The position numbers and the translations under genes are program-made. Under the pieces are notes generated by a model. The model searched no databases, was not told the DNA's origin, and was given only the letters and a program-made list of their open reading frames with translations. From the NCBI GenBank assembly GCA_029931535.1, contig JAQPZY010001176.1:798001-862000 (forward strand): a DNA stretch of 64,000 bases. The letters are read 5' to 3'. Below, piece by piece: positions 11,456-24,100 of the stretch; within the stretch, counting starts at the first letter, position 1; each line of letters begins with the position of its first letter. This DNA comes from Margaritifera margaritifera (lineage: Eukaryota; Mollusca; Bivalvia; Unionida; Margaritiferidae).

Positions 11456-12779
11456 TTTTATGTGTGAGCTATCCATTTTCAGTATAAAAGTATAAATTCC
11501 TCACGTATGAAATGCACCATGTTTTGTGATCACTAGAGAAAGTGGTGATAAATACCACAGATAGATTAAGAAATACTACATATAGACTAAGAAAAACATC
11601 AGTGATTTGATATATGACAGGAAAACTTCCACCCAAAACTCTCTCTAGACTGGAACAGACTACAGTATTCAAACACACACACACAAATAAACACACAAAT
11701 ACACCAAATACACCTACAAAAAAATATAAACCTAGAGAAGTGTAATGATTTGCATTGACCAATTGGGAGGTAAGAATCCCAATAAGTAGAATCATCAGCA
11801 TACCATATACTTAAGTGTTGGATATAAACATATACATGTACTACAAAACAATGTGAGTACGAGTGATGCTAAAACCTTATTCCATGATAACCTAATGCAT
11901 ACCTATACACATGCAAATATTAAAGCTGAGAAGATTATTTGTGTTAATGCTAATGCATATATGTACAGATAAGTCAGTTTCTTTTTTACACATGCAAATA
12001 TTAATGGTTGTGAAATTATTTATGGATACTCTTCTAGGCATTAATAGCCACTAATACAGGTCAGCTTATTTTGGTAGTGAGAAGAAAGAAAGAAACCTTT
12101 AAATATTCAATTGACCAGTTTGAAGCAGTCTTGTCAGTGTCTGTATTATTTTTTTACCTTCATACTAACAATATTTATTATTATTGTCACCATCATTATC
12201 ATCACTAACACTGTCATTGCTCTCTACTAGGGGCAATATATAACCATTGATGTGAAGTATTGTTACATTACATGTTCAACATTGCTCCTTTCAAACCAAC
12301 CAGTAACATGCATAACATGAATAAATTACCCACTGTCATTTTAAACCCTATTAGCTATAAGGTGCTCCTGACACTTGAGCTGACTCACTGTTAAGCTATG
12401 TAAATACTGATTACCCTATGGTCTAATTGACAAAAAATAAAGAAAAAATTCACTTATTACTTTACAGAATAAAATGTCATGTATTCTGATGGAGTATTTT
12501 TTAACCATATGATTTTGTTTACTTGCTGATTTTATTTTGCAGAGACATAATTAGAAGTAAAAAAAAAAGAAGTATTGTTAAATGTTCATTAACTGGGATT
12601 TGACATTAACTTCTAGTATGTAAAAATGTTGTTGCACCAGATATTGAAATATTCTCAAGGAGAATGAAAAACTCATTTGTAGTGAAAACAAACATTTTGA
12701 GGAGAGATGAGATTAATGTCTATTTTGATAATAGTCACATTTTTCAGCATGTTAATTTTCATTTTTGAAAATGTTACAG
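11456..12779. other. Intron sequence before exon 1 of window
   Basis: AT-rich, with an (AC)-rich tract around 11670-11700. The minus-strand frame at 11469-11801 is low-complexity and hydrophobic with no family resemblance. No upstream Calx-beta exon recognised, so the intron preceding exon 1 is at least 12.7 kb if the gene continues upstream. Confidence 0.45.
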
Positions 12780-12927
12780 CTTGAGGAGATTTTCACAGTC
12801 AGCCTGCTACCATATGATTCCCCTGTCAACATTGGGGCCAGGGCTGGTATTTTTCTGACAATATCCCAGAATGACGACCCCTATGGAATAATACAGTTCC
12901 AGATTGCAGGACTAAGGGTCTTCTTAA
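12780..12927 (+). CDS. ADGRV1: ADGRV1-like exon 1 of window: C-terminal half of a Calx-beta repeat
   Basis: The first host exon visible here. Acceptor 'ttacag' precedes 12780 and donor 'gtgagt' follows 12927; it enters in phase 0 and leaves one base over. Local residues 1-49 begin LEEIFTVSLLPYDSP and end with the Calx-beta boundary motif NDDPYGIIQF, which closes one repeat and opens the next. Calx-beta repeats are calcium-binding immunoglobulin-like modules; in ADGRV1 they form long extracellular fibres (ankle links in vertebrate hair cells). The N-terminal half of this repeat must lie upstream of the window, because I find no matching exon in the preceding 12.7 kb. A DIRS-type transposon begins about 20 bp after the donor. 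The gene name rests on the domain pattern of all twelve exons, not on this exon alone. Confidence 0.85.
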
Positions 12928-13232
12928 GTGAGTAGTTCTTCTTTAGATACATTACCCGATCATAATATGTTGGTAAAACAGCCACTACCTCACAAACCTA
13001 GCCCTCACATTTGAAAAAATACATTAATCACACCTTTGGGTTGCTTTAGCCAAAAAAAGTTATAAAATGTCATCTGCTTACCAAGACAAATGTCAGAAAA
13101 GAGTGGTCTTCCTCTTGATAGAGGAATTGGTGCCAAATCCGATAATTTATCAGTTACTTTTTGTGCTTGTGCCTGGTCAGCTTGCTCTTTGAAGAGGCCT
13201 CACAAAGACCTTCCATTTTTTGCCTTTTGCTG

Positions 13233-14718
13233 TTGAATACAGCTCCTGATCAAACTATTGGAATGAACTTCTGCTACCTTATGAATCCAGCCCTCCTGGA
13301 AAGACTTCAAAAATTGTCTTTCCAGTCTTTATATTATAAGAATGCTAAGAATACTATCTGTGGAAAGTAACTCTTCCAAAATACTATAATAATTACATCT
13401 CCTTCTCACAGCTAGGTGGCTACTCATATACTGCATGTTCTTCAGTTTAAGCTTTCACTGTGATACCATCAACATCTTATTGATTTACCTCTAAAAATCC
13501 ATCAGATTTCATCTTTCTTTATGACCATCCATCTGCAAAGTCAGTATAGTATTGTAATACTAACATTACTTCAAACATTGGTAGTTTTATTTTTTATTTT
13601 TCCCCAGTGTTTGGCATATTTTTTGTTTTATGGATGGACTTTGTCTCTGACCTTGTAGTCACACAGTCTTGTCGATACACGCTTTAAGGTTTTAGATTGT
13701 AGACACTGCTGTTTTTTCTGCATGTAGTATTCTTTGTGCTTTAATTGACATAGTTTGTATTGTTTTTGTTTCTTAGTTGTTTTTTCTTGTCATTTAAGGT
13801 ACACAGCAACAACTAAATGTGCTATGTGTAAAAGATTCATGGTCATTGGTCATGCATGATACAGTGTCTTGCATGTACCAAATGTACGTCATCTAAATCA
13901 TGCAGTATCAGCTCTGGATGGTCAGAGGGGAACTTGGTTCACAGTCTATGCAAGGATCTGCTTTGTAGATCATTATAATATTTGATAAATCGATGGTGGG
14001 TAACTACATCTTCAGATGGGTTGACGGGGACAATGTTACAAGCAGGCATGATAATTTTCCATGGCTTCTCAGATTTCCAGGATTTTTTGGATTTCGCCCC
14101 AAAAGTTTCTTTGGTAAGGAAATGCCAATCATTTCTAGTTACCTTTTGGAAAGGCCTCTTGGTTTAAGTGTCATTAGCTTATCCCTTAGTTGTACTGCCT
14201 CTTGTTAGGTGAGTGGTTTTATCCTTCACATTGGGACTCAAGTCATAATATCCACCAGAGGATAATCACAGTAGAGGTTGGATGCTCAGGCATTTCTTCC
14301 TCCTCTTACCTATTCTCCTAACCTTAATGTGATCAGGTTGTGTATTTGATAGAGGCAGCAAATTGTTATTGTTAATTATGTTTCCTAGAGAATACGTATC
14401 CAATCACATTATGATTAACCCCTAACACTAATCCCCACAAATGTGAACTTCCACATTGATGCTAATGCCAAGCTTATACTGAAGAACATCCAGTTATATC
14501 AGTAGCCAAGTACTGGTGAAAAGGGGAGGTAATTATAATAGTACCTTAGAAGAGTTACTTCCCATAGATACTATTTTTAGCATCTGTATGATATATAGAT
14601 GGAAAAGACTAATTTTTTTCATCTTTCCGGAGGGCTGGATTGAAATGGTAGTGGAAGCTTATTTCTATTGTTAATGTTATTAGATAATTGCTCTTGGAGA
14701 TACATAATTTGAAACAAA
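13233..14718 (+). mobile_element. Internally deleted DIRS1-like element B nested in A
   Basis: Left inverted repeat at 13233-13450 ('cttctgctaccttatgaatc' then 'cagccctcctggaaagac') and right inverted repeat at about 14450-14718 ('tttccggagggctggattga'). An internal complementary region at about 14300-14425 contains sequence complementary to both outer ends ('cctaaccttaatgtgatcag' and 'gagaatacgtatcc'). Between them lies only a short gag-like piece (13800-14210) with a Cys-rich start (KCAMCKRF). RT, RNase H and recombinase are absent, so this is a non-autonomous copy. Its terminal sequences are closest to copy C. Confidence 0.75.
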
Positions 14719-15027
14719 AATTTCTTTCTCGAGTTTGAGCGATCATCAGGAGTTTTCTCATCACAGGGAAGTATATTCCATCTATTTTCTTACTGAATTT
14801 TGCTGCATCCCAATAATAGATGAATATTTTTCAGCTCAGTTGTCTATTTCATTGTACAATAAGCTAACCAGTGTAATTTTATTCTCTGCTTCAGTGGTCA
14901 GTAGTAATTGCAATTAATGTCAGTACTTGACCTTCACAGCATCCACGTCACTGTAAGCCTAGTGCAGTGCATAATTAATTTGGCTTGTATCTGTCCTTTT
15001 TTTTACTTTCTTTAATCACAGGTAACA

Positions 15028-16770
15028 ATGGGCAGGATTACATGTGGGGCATGTCAAAGTTTTAAGCTGGCTGAAGATAATCATCCCACATGCATGATCT
15101 GTATGGGGTGTTGTTCTGACCAATCATGTGAAATCTGCTGTCAGTTGTTGGAGGACATAAAGGCGATAGTTTCTTCTAAACAGCTGTCCTGATCTTGTGG
15201 GAGAGTCAGAAAGCAGTCTTTTGAAGGATTTGGATGCTATTAGCATTGCCACCACCACTGTTTCAGTTGCACACTTTTTGATGTCACAATCATTTGAGGA
15301 CAAGAAGTCATTGAACTAGGAAATGGCCCAGCATTCTTTGTTGCCATTGACCTGCTACAACATTGTTTGCCACCACTATCTTCCAGTCATGGCAGCACAG
15401 AACAGACTAACAGGCCAGTACACAGTATGGTGGCCCACATGGACTAGTCCTGGACAACCCATCACTGCATGTATACCTGGTTCTGCTATGGTGATTGATT
15501 CCTTTATAGCCAGTATTAAACTTCGGGACTAGACATCAGCTGGCCTTGTACCCCATCCATTCCAGTCCTTGCATCTTCTTGACCTACACCAAGAATACCC
15601 AGTCCTGGATCCAAGATGCAGACATCCAACATGGTCACTCTACTCCAGATCTGGTTTCATCATGGACACCCAGCGCAACTGGCATTAAATTTGTTAATCA
15701 AGTCTCCCACAATATCCATTGCTGGACCTATGAAGGCAATATTGACCAGCACTGGACTAATCTATCGCCAGTTCCTTCACAATCAAGTACTGGTTTTGGT
15801 GACTTCAATTTTCCCAGATACCTGATACCAATCTTTGACTTATGATAATGCACGCAGCAAATGTCTGGAGATTACCATTTCCAAACATAGATAAACTCCC
15901 AACCACATTTATCATCCACAACTCCTCCACCCGGTCATTGCTACCAGTGCAGTGGGCTTCTTTGTCACCCCAAAACTCAGACTTCAGAGACATACATGTG
16001 CAAGTCTCTTCTTTTCTACTCAATCCAATGATGTCCAAGAAAGACTCAGCCCTCTGCACATCCACTGAAGTCTTCCTGCTTCTGCTTTCAGATTTCTGTC
16101 TCCTGCCTCCTCCTTCTGTTCCATCAATGGCCACTTATAGAATTCCCACATCCGTTGACCTTTTAAGAAAGACCAGCCTTCGTTCAAACTATTACCACAG
16201 CCAGGTAAACTTGCTGACATCTTGCACTGCTGCAAAAGGCAACTTTTAGACCCAATCATCAACAGGTCTTCTTGCAATGACACCTTCCATCTAACTTGAA
16301 TCCAGCCTTTACAAGAACACACTCACCTGTCTTCCATACCAAAGTCCCAGTCATCAACAGAGATATTGCATGCCTGGGAATGTTGAACCTGTCTCTTGTA
16401 AGCATGGACTGGAAACCCTTCCTTGATTTGCAACAACTGGTTTGCAGTATCATAGCTATTGGCATCTTGCTTGCTCTGGTATCCATGGCTGTTTTTCAGC
16501 AAGCTAAGCATAGCCTAAACCCACCATTGAGACCCTGGCTGACAGACATGTCTGGGAATCAGTCTCCTGCATGGCTTGTGTACTCAATAGGGCAGTTCAA
16601 CACTTAGTCTCAAATGCTATACCTGCTTCCATTAACCTGAAGCTTACAGAGAAAGAGACATTCCTATCTATGTCTGAACTGCTCAGAGACCACCACAAGG
16701 CAACCCTCGGATCTCAGTCTTCATCTTCCAACCTTCTATTCTATGGCCACATAGATGAGGTTAGGAATCA
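15028..16770 (+). pseudogene. DIRS gag relic (copy A)
   Basis: Starts MGRITCGACQSFKLAEDN, then HPTCMICMGCCSDQSCEIC: paired C-x-x-C knuckles that recur at the same place in copies C (41074) and D (62470). About 50 codons are open before a stop; the rest is broken into overlapping short frames (Ser/Pro/Thr-rich). Copy A carries one 'ctaacaggccagta' unit (15408) of a motif that is tandemly expanded in copy D. Probably the nucleocapsid-like gag ORF, defective. Confidence 0.65.
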
Positions 16771-16780
16771 GGTTGCCAAA

Positions 16781-17257
16781 GAGGCAACCCTCTTGTATGC
16801 CCAGCAATCCAGAGTCCTGTATTCATTTCCAAAGAGGCAACCCTCTTGCAGGCCCAGTAATCCAGAGTCCTGTATTCATTTCCAAAGAGGCAACCCTCTT
16901 GCAGGCCCAGTAATCCAGAGCCCTGTATTCATTTCCAAAGAGGCAACCCTCTTGCATGCCCAGCAATCCAGAGTCCTGTATTCATTTCCAAAGAGGCAAC
17001 CCTCTTGTATGCCCAGCAATCCAGAGTCCTGTATTCATTTCCAAAGAGGCAACCCTCTTGCAGGCCCAGTAATCCAGAGCCCAGTATTCATTTCCAAAGA
17101 GGCAACCCTCTTGCAGGCCCAGTAATCCAGAGCCCAGTATTCATTTCCAAAGAGGCAACCCTCTTGCAGGCCCAGTAATCCAGAGCCCAGTATTCATTTC
17201 CAAAGAGGCAACCCTCTTGCATGCCCAGCAATCCAGAGCCCTGTATTCATTTCCCAA
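16781..17257 (+). repeat. 53-bp tandem array in DIRS copy A
   Basis: Nine units with starts at 16781, 16834, 16887, 16940, 16993, 17046, 17099, 17152 and 17205 (core 'gaggcaaccctcttgcaggc'). Units differ at a few positions (caggccc/tatgccc, gagtcc/gagccc), giving at least three alternating variants. Placed between gag and RT of copy A. The open frame crossing it (16571-17125) exists only because the unit has few stops. Confidence 0.95.
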
Positions 17258-18300
17258 GGGGGATCAGAGAAACAGGAAGGACCCCACAAAGGCACAATGA
17301 TGGGAAAATCCTCCTCGAAACCTTTCTTTCTGGCATGGGCCCAGTTTCCAAGAGCAAGAGACAACACAGTACAGGGAGACATTGACCAATTTCAGCCCAG
17401 TTCCTCTCCCTGCTGCCTTTGTTCCACAGAAAATGAAGACATGCTCATGCCACTCTTTTCCAACATATTGGTGGGAAGAAGACTTCAACAACTGACCAAC
17501 TCACCATATACACTATCCTCCAGAAAAGGGTGTAGAGATCATTCAAACACAAATGCACCAAGGTTCTACTCACAAAACATATAGGCACCCAGGCTAAGGA
17601 TAGAGACCCTGGAGGTCGACCCTCAATACCATCCAAGAGGGACTCTCCATATATGTTTAGCTTAGGCTTCAAAGTTGCATGCCATCATATTCCCAAACAC
17701 AGGTCTTCCCATAAATTCCTTGCCTTCTGAACCACAACCACATCCACATCCCTGATATTAAACTATGAGGACAATGTCCTCAAAAACACATGGTGCGTAT
17801 TCTTTGGTACCAAGACACATAATCCTTCATTCCTCTCTTGTTTCCCCTCAGAATTACTTTCAACAAAGACAGATCTATTTGTACCTTTTCACTCATCTGA
17901 ACATGCATTTCACAAGCTTTTAATTGGGCTCACCTCCCTGAGGATTGTGCTGGTGTCTTCTATTCTCTTGGAGAGTTGAATATCAGCCTGGGAACCCCTA
18001 AATGAGACCAAACAATCATAGCTTCAGGCTATATGAGGGTCCATCTCAACAAATCGGATGACCTCTCATAGCTTATGATGGGCATTCTGTTTCAGGACCA
18101 TCTGCCAGAAATCTTGATTCACATGGATGCCAGTATGATTGGCTAGGGTGTCCATCTCCTGCCCTCCTTCCCAGTGAGCAAGGTTTGGTTTCCTTAGGAG
18201 CAATCCACATGAATGCCTTTCAATTGTGGCAGGAGGCACAATCTGGAAAGGGCATTCTGATCCACATTTTAGTCCGCTGCACCTCAGCCAGGCTTATCGT
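17258..18300 (+). pseudogene. DIRS RT/RNase H remnant (copy A)
   Basis: Position between the array and the recombinase, plus scattered resemblance to copy C (e.g. DSHGCQYDWLGC around 18118-18153, the RNase H-like H-x-D-A-S-x-x-G-W-G position), supports this. No RT motif is intact and stops are frequent; this is the most decayed part of copy A. Confidence 0.5.
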
Positions 18301-18345
18301 CTCAGTGGATTTGCTGTTCTGATTTAACCAAGAGTTTCACTAAAG

Positions 18346-19400
18346 ATGGTCAAACAAGCTCTTAGAAAGAAACATTTCTGTGAACAAGTAGTGAACAGAA
18401 TTGCTTGGGCAAGAAGGCTCACCACATTGAAAGTCTACAAGGGGAAATGGAGAGTCTTCTCCCAGTGGTGCAAGCAGAGACACTTCTCTGCATTAAAAGC
18501 CTTGGTACTGCAAATAGCTAACTTCCCTCTGGCTTTTTAAGGAGAAATTAGCCATAATCTCTATCAAGGTCTACCATTCCATAATCTCCGACACATTTTG
18601 CCATCATGTAAGTGAGGATATAGCCAGAATACAGACATATCTGACCTTGTAGCCAATTTCAATTTGTGTTGATCAAAGCCTCAACCATCTGACCGAAATG
18701 GAGCCTACCATGGCATTTGATATCGCTTAACGAGGCATCCTTCAAACCACTGTCTAAAGTCTCACCGATTCATCTTTTGTATGAGACTTGCTTCCTAGAC
18801 ACCCTAGCATTAGCAGGCAGAATTAGTGAAATTCATTCTTCACCTGTTGATCCTAACTATCTGCAGTTCTGCCATGGTTTTGTTTCTGTCATGATGGACA
18901 TTGGCTTCATTGCTAGGAACATGCTCCTACTCATGGGAAATTGATCTTTTCTTTTGAAACTTCTGACTTCATTGGACCCAACTTCACAAAGACATATTCA
19001 GAACCCTGTCAGGCTATTGAAGTGGCACCTGAAACATACTGAGCCAGTCAGAGGAGGGAGATCACACTTATTCTTATCACTCAAGAAGGAAGGGATGATA
19101 TTTCCACTCATGCTGAAAGGTTGTGTCATCCACTTAGCATACAGGGAATGAACACATGAATTCTTCTGCATATTGGCTCATGCGGTTAGGGCAGTCACCA
19201 CAAGCATAGCATTTAAGTGAAACTGTTCCATTAACTGACATCATTCAAGATGTGGGATAGAGATCTAATACAACATTCTCCAGCTTCTATCTGAGAGACT
19301 TTTCATTCGCAAGTTTTCAATTTGACCTGGTTGGACCTATATCAGCAGTACAGGTGGCTACCTTCACAGGTAATTCAGGAGCTTCATGACAGTGCAGGTT
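18346..19400 (+). pseudogene. DIRS tyrosine recombinase relic (copy A)
   Basis: Open fragments show the N-terminal core-binding region (RLTTLKVYKGKWRVFSQWCK, 18415-18475), a piece like V-Y-H-S-I-I-S-D-T-F (18568-18600), the first catalytic block around GRISEIHSSPVDPNYLQF (18814-18870), and later a frame-disrupted block around 'cattggctcatgcggttagg' that reads AHAVRAVTTS, the H-x-x-R motif. A final FYLRDFS-like stretch with the catalytic Tyr region lies at about 19286-19305. Several frameshifts and stops make it nonfunctional. Confidence 0.7.
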
Positions 19401-19430
19401 ATTCTACTTCCACTGGATTTGCAGAAACAA

Positions 19431-20984
19431 TTTTTTCTACTTAAAACCACATCTCTTCATTGATCTGTGCTAACTTTTAAATATTGAAATACTCTCTGTT
19501 GAAATGCTCTCTATAGATATTCTTTCATAACCGAGTTTTAGAAAACACTTGATTTTGTAATAGTCTCAGAGATTTCCATAAAATGCTGTCTTTTTTAAGG
19601 ATCCAGGTATCTCAGGACAGATGTTGTTTTGACAGATCACTAACTTTTGACATACTACCATATCTGGTAAAATATTGTTCTGACAGCTGTTATAATCTGT
19701 CATTGTGCTCCATGTAATGATCAATCATGCTGTATCCATCATTTTATTACCCATCATCATTTTATTATCTTGCCAGTGAAGCATAGTCGAGACATAGGGA
19801 TCACTTTTCTGATGGCATTGTCATTGGTTTCTTTGGCATTTAATTTTCGCATTTAGCTACGTTTCCTGACACTGTTGTAATTACAGTCATGAAAATTGAT
19901 GGATATATTTATCTTTAAGGGTACTACTCACTATGGTTCGGTATTGCCCAAATTTTCATATTGTGATATATTGCAATTCAAGACAGTGTCTTGTGATATG
20001 TATACTAATATATTTGGAAAATCTGTAGAATGTGCAAAATGTTACTAAAGAGTGAACAAGAAGTCAAAATTTCATATAACTTTGATGTCTTTAATATCTT
20101 TACATAAACAGTGATTGGGAAACATCCATATATGTGGGTGAGTCTGAGCTACCAATGATAGACTCTTGCTTAATTCACATCTTGACAACTCAGGCCACAT
20201 TAATGATGTTAGTGAGCGTGAGGAGTCAAGTTCGTTGTCCCACTTGCAAACTTAACCACTGTATTACATTACCAACAGATGGCAAGGTTATCGATTCATT
20301 TTTCATCTTTCTTGGGAAATGCTACATGATGAGTAATGTTGCTTTTTTGTTTGGCACCATCTCATGCAAGACTTCAGGTTCCACATCCACCATTTTAGGT
20401 CATTGCTTTGCAACAGGCAGAATATAACATGTAGCTCAACTATTTTCAAAGTGGTCACATCTTTCAGAAATCTTTTTTGGGTTTTAGAACAACAGACATT
20501 GAAAGAGGCTAAAGATTTAAATGAAATGAATGAAAACTGAAGTAAAATTTTTATTTGTAAGCTCTTTAATAGAAAAACTGCAAAAACTGGTTCATTGGGA
20601 ACGTACCACAGCCCTTGTACCAGCAGGATCTGTACCACAATATACCAATGTACTGGTAGAGCTACCCCCCATACTACTCACTATGAGCAAAAATAGGTCT
20701 CATCAACCAATTTTTCATGCTCCAGTGATTAAATTAAGTTGCTAGGATTATGTCAGTTTATCTGACACCATTGTATGTACTGTCATAAAACTTGTTGGGT
20801 ATATTCATCTAGGAGGGTACTACTCACCACTGACAAAAATAGTTCACAGTGACCTATATTTCTTGCTCTAGTGAATTTGCAAGGTTTTGGGATTATGTTG
20901 CGGCAGAGCAAGTGAGACAAAGCATTATGTAGAATTCATGTTAAGATACTTCCTTGATAAAATATCAAACTGTTAATGTTGCAG
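19431..20984. other. Intron 1, 3' part
   Basis: Contains single diverged units of the satellite-type repeat at about 19780-19950 ('gacatagggatcacttttctga', 'cagtcatgaaaattgatgg') and 20745-20860 ('ctgacaccattgtatgtactgtcataaaacttg'). A weak Cys-rich block near 20220-20290 is discussed under rejected items. Confidence 0.5.
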
Positions 20985-21178
20985 ATGAGAGTCGAGATGG
21001 GAAATTAGAGACAGCATCCATTCCTCTCGAGAGGCTGAAGGGCACCTTTGGTACAGTGCAGGTCTCATGGACAACTGAACCTGGTGATGGCCTTGACCTT
21101 CGACCTTCATCAGGGACTGTGACCTTTCAACCTGATCAGAAAATTGCCTTTATCATTGTGGAATCTATTGATGACAAG
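20985..21178 (+). CDS. ADGRV1: ADGRV1-like exon 2: Calx-beta N-terminal half
   Basis: Acceptor 'gttgcag' before 20985 and donor 'gtgaag' after 21178. The leftover base of exon 1 joins its first two bases into an Asn codon, and the frame stays open to the end (phase 0). Local residues 50-114 include GTFGTVQVSW, the G-x-F-G-x-V-x-V-x-W strand typical of ADGRV1 Calx-beta repeats, then SSGTVTFQPDQK and VESIDDK, the acidic loop that continues into exon 3. Exons 1-3 together complete the first full repeat in the window. An extended open frame also exists upstream of the acceptor, but that part is intronic: it does not match the family and would break the join to exon 1. Confidence 0.88.
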
Positions 21179-24100
21179 GTGAAGGTTTTGCTTGCACATA
21201 ACTGAAGACCAAGGCCAAGGCATATATTCACAAGTACACTTTTGGCACAAACTTAAACCAAATTTTGAGTGTAGGTCTGATGACATATCCAGGATTAAAA
21301 CATAAATATTCATATGGACAAAAAATGGAATCATCTGGAAAAAGGGTAGACAGCTTTACTGCACATGTTACTAATGCTATGCAAATGCACTTGGTATAAG
21401 TCGTGCCATTATTCCTATGTTATTATTCTTTTTTAGTGCAGGTAAACTTCATTAGAACACAATGGTCAGGGTTGACAAAATGACATTGTGCTATATGTCA
21501 GATTGTATTATAGTGGGAGAATCTGATTGAATGAGAAATATTAATAAAGTGCAGGTAGGAGGTGTCATCGAGAAATTGATGTTAGTCTCGCCACAATTGG
21601 ATTGTTTTATCAGCCGTATAGTTTGTTATCAGGTTGTTTAGAAGGGCAAAAAATGTGCATATTTTCTTGTATTGTATGTTTAAAAGTAAGGAGAAAATCA
21701 TTACTTTCTGAATAATCCAAAGTAGTGCCCATGATTGTGACTGGGGTAGATAGTGAGATACGTAGGATCTTAGCTGATTCAAATAGTGGTAAATCTTTGC
21801 ATATGGATGAAAAATATACCATAAAAAAAATAACGTCAGTTTTCTGCATGAGCATTTGAGCACACAGAATTGCTGATTATTCATTTTGTTTTACTAAAAT
21901 TTTCAAGTAAAAAATGTTACCTGTTGTTTTAGATTATATGTTCTTTCTTCGCATCAAGTCTAAAGAGCATTGGCTGGAGTTCTATGATATCTACTTTGAA
22001 ATTTGTGGATACTGAAATAGAACAGTTAAAATTGCATAAATCTTAGTAGAGACCAAAACATCATTTAGATTCTAACTATGAAATATATTTTCAGTGTAAA
22101 CATAATCATTGAACTTTAAAAGATCACAGTATAAGGATGTTGGATGAAATTTTGATCAGCAGTAATTATCAGTAACACTGACTTTTTCTTTTATCTATGA
22201 GGTTGCACATCACTGTGATATGAGGAAAGATCAATTTTGTAATGAAAATTAAGGAAGATTTAAATAGAATTGATCCTAACACCTATTAATTGCTGTCTCC
22301 ATGTAAACAAGGATTTGTATTTTTTATGATCATTGAAATGGTTTGTTACACATGCATAGAATGACTAAAGATTCTTTCAAATAAGTGTTGATATAATGAC
22401 CTGTGCCAAAGATTTTACATGAGGTTTAACATGGATCAAAAGCTGTATAGAAAATGTTATATTCTTGTGTCATCATTTACCAAAAATATTGACTGCAAGC
22501 TGTTGGCAGTAGGTTTTTCTTTTAGTGGGATAGCCATCATGATCATGATTGGGACACTGAATTTAAATATTGGAAGCCATGACCATCTTATATCTGAATT
22601 TGTGTTATAATAAAGTGTGTTATGGCAGAGTTTCCATGTACACCTCTCCCTCAAAAATTTGAGCACAATGGGGTTCAAAAAATAGACTGTGGCATAAGCA
22701 AGGGTGCAAGTTACCAAGGGACCTCTGACAAATTAAAAAAGGGATGGACATCAACAGTGAGAAATGGGGGGTGGGAGGTGGATTAAATGGTTGAATACTT
22801 GTTTAATAATCACGTTGGGAATAATTGTCAATAAAAAGTTTTCTCTAATCAAGTTCTTTGCTTTTCTGTATAAATTACCTTTTTTTCAATATATCCAATC
22901 TCTGCAACATTTTTTAAAACATTATTCCATGTGGTTTCAACACACATCACATGTGTACCAGCGAAAACTTTGTGTATTACATGACTGATTTTTGCATGTG
23001 AATGTGGATACATCCTAGTGTTACTGTATATTCTGAATTAAAGAAGATTCTTTATTTTAAAAAAGAGTGACATTTATGTAGAGAAACAACAACGTCAAAA
23101 CTTGGTTTTGTTTGTTTGTTTGTTTGTTAAATTAGTAAAATACTGTTGGTGTGATTTCTTTGCAAGTTCTAGTGAAATTTCTGCTCATTCCTGAGCAAAC
23201 CTCCAAGTGCTAATTTGGGAATTTTAAGTCCACTGTAAACTTTGGAACTCACTTCAACATAATGAACCTAATCCATGAAACTAAGCTTTTCATGCACCGA
23301 GTACGCCTTTCATTTGGTTCCTTTGCTATTGTTGATCACATTTGCGAATGAGTATGATAAACCTCTGATTCATGTTAGACACTTTAGTTATGTTACTTGT
23401 ACTTACAGTGTTCTCATTGTTCGATCAGTCAATTGCATGACTTACTAGTAACACATGACCATGGCTACTAGCTGTTACGCAGGTAGGATTTGCATGCCTT
23501 GTAACTTTTTTATTCCACCCCCTTTACTTGATTTGATACAAAAGACTAATTAATGTGATAATACAATGCAGGTCAACTTTTAATTGATTGTAACAATGCA
23601 ACCATCACTTCCGCAAGTGGGAGATCAAAACACAGTCGGTACCAATTAGGTTTCCACAGAAAAGCTCGCAGGCATCACTGTGATGATCGATTGACACTTT
23701 TCACATTTGAATACAAGAGGGCATATTGCATTTATGTTGATTACACTGAAACTGAATTCAAAGATAAAACTGAAACACGAATTTCACTGGACAAGACTTA
23801 TTTAATTGGTATTTATTTCTTAAAATATTGCCACCAGTAGACATTACTGACATTTTAATTGGCATTTATTTCTTAAAATATTGCCACCAGTAGGGATTAC
23901 TGGCATTTTAATTGGTCGATATTTCGTCATATATTGTTATTTACAGTCTACTGAGAATTGTTTTTTTTTGTAACGAAAATGTAACAAAATATACAACTTT
24001 TATTAAAAGTTATGAATTTTGTAATTTTGAATCAAATTTCTGGGCTCTAACTACTGTTTTTGACGATAAAATGAGCAATGTATCACAGTTTCATTGACCA

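Larger units (their letters stand above)
12948..19430 (+). mobile_element. DIRS1-like retrotransposon A (degenerate, sense orientation)
   Basis: The left end (12948-13232) aligns with 60965-61220, the left end of copy D. The body resumes at about 14725 after a nested insertion (copy B) and runs through gag (from 15028), a 53-bp array, RT/RNase H remnants (about 17258-18300) and a tyrosine recombinase (18346-19400). No matching right terminal repeat is visible after 19430, so the 3' end is lost. DIRS elements replicate by reverse transcription and integrate with a tyrosine recombinase rather than a DDE integrase. Heavily mutated. It starts about 20 bp after the exon 1 donor. Confidence 0.8.

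Noticed and set aside
11469..11801. 110-codon minus-strand frame with hydrophobic stretches, possible small membrane protein
   Set aside because: Low-complexity (VCLFVCVCL comes from an AC-rich tract), no start context or homology, and it lies upstream of the LINE endonuclease.
16571..17125. 184-codon plus-strand frame with repeated CIHFQRGNPL-like text
   Set aside because: Created by the 53-bp tandem array in a dead DIRS element.
20134..20427. Cys-rich block (VRCPTCKLNHCITLPTDGKV) resembling the end of a TRIM-type RING finger
   Set aside because: Only one C-x-x-C pair followed by an L-P-x-D-G phrase is visible; the first half of the RING and a B-box are not legible. It may be a RING/TRIM pseudogene fragment, but I cannot support it.
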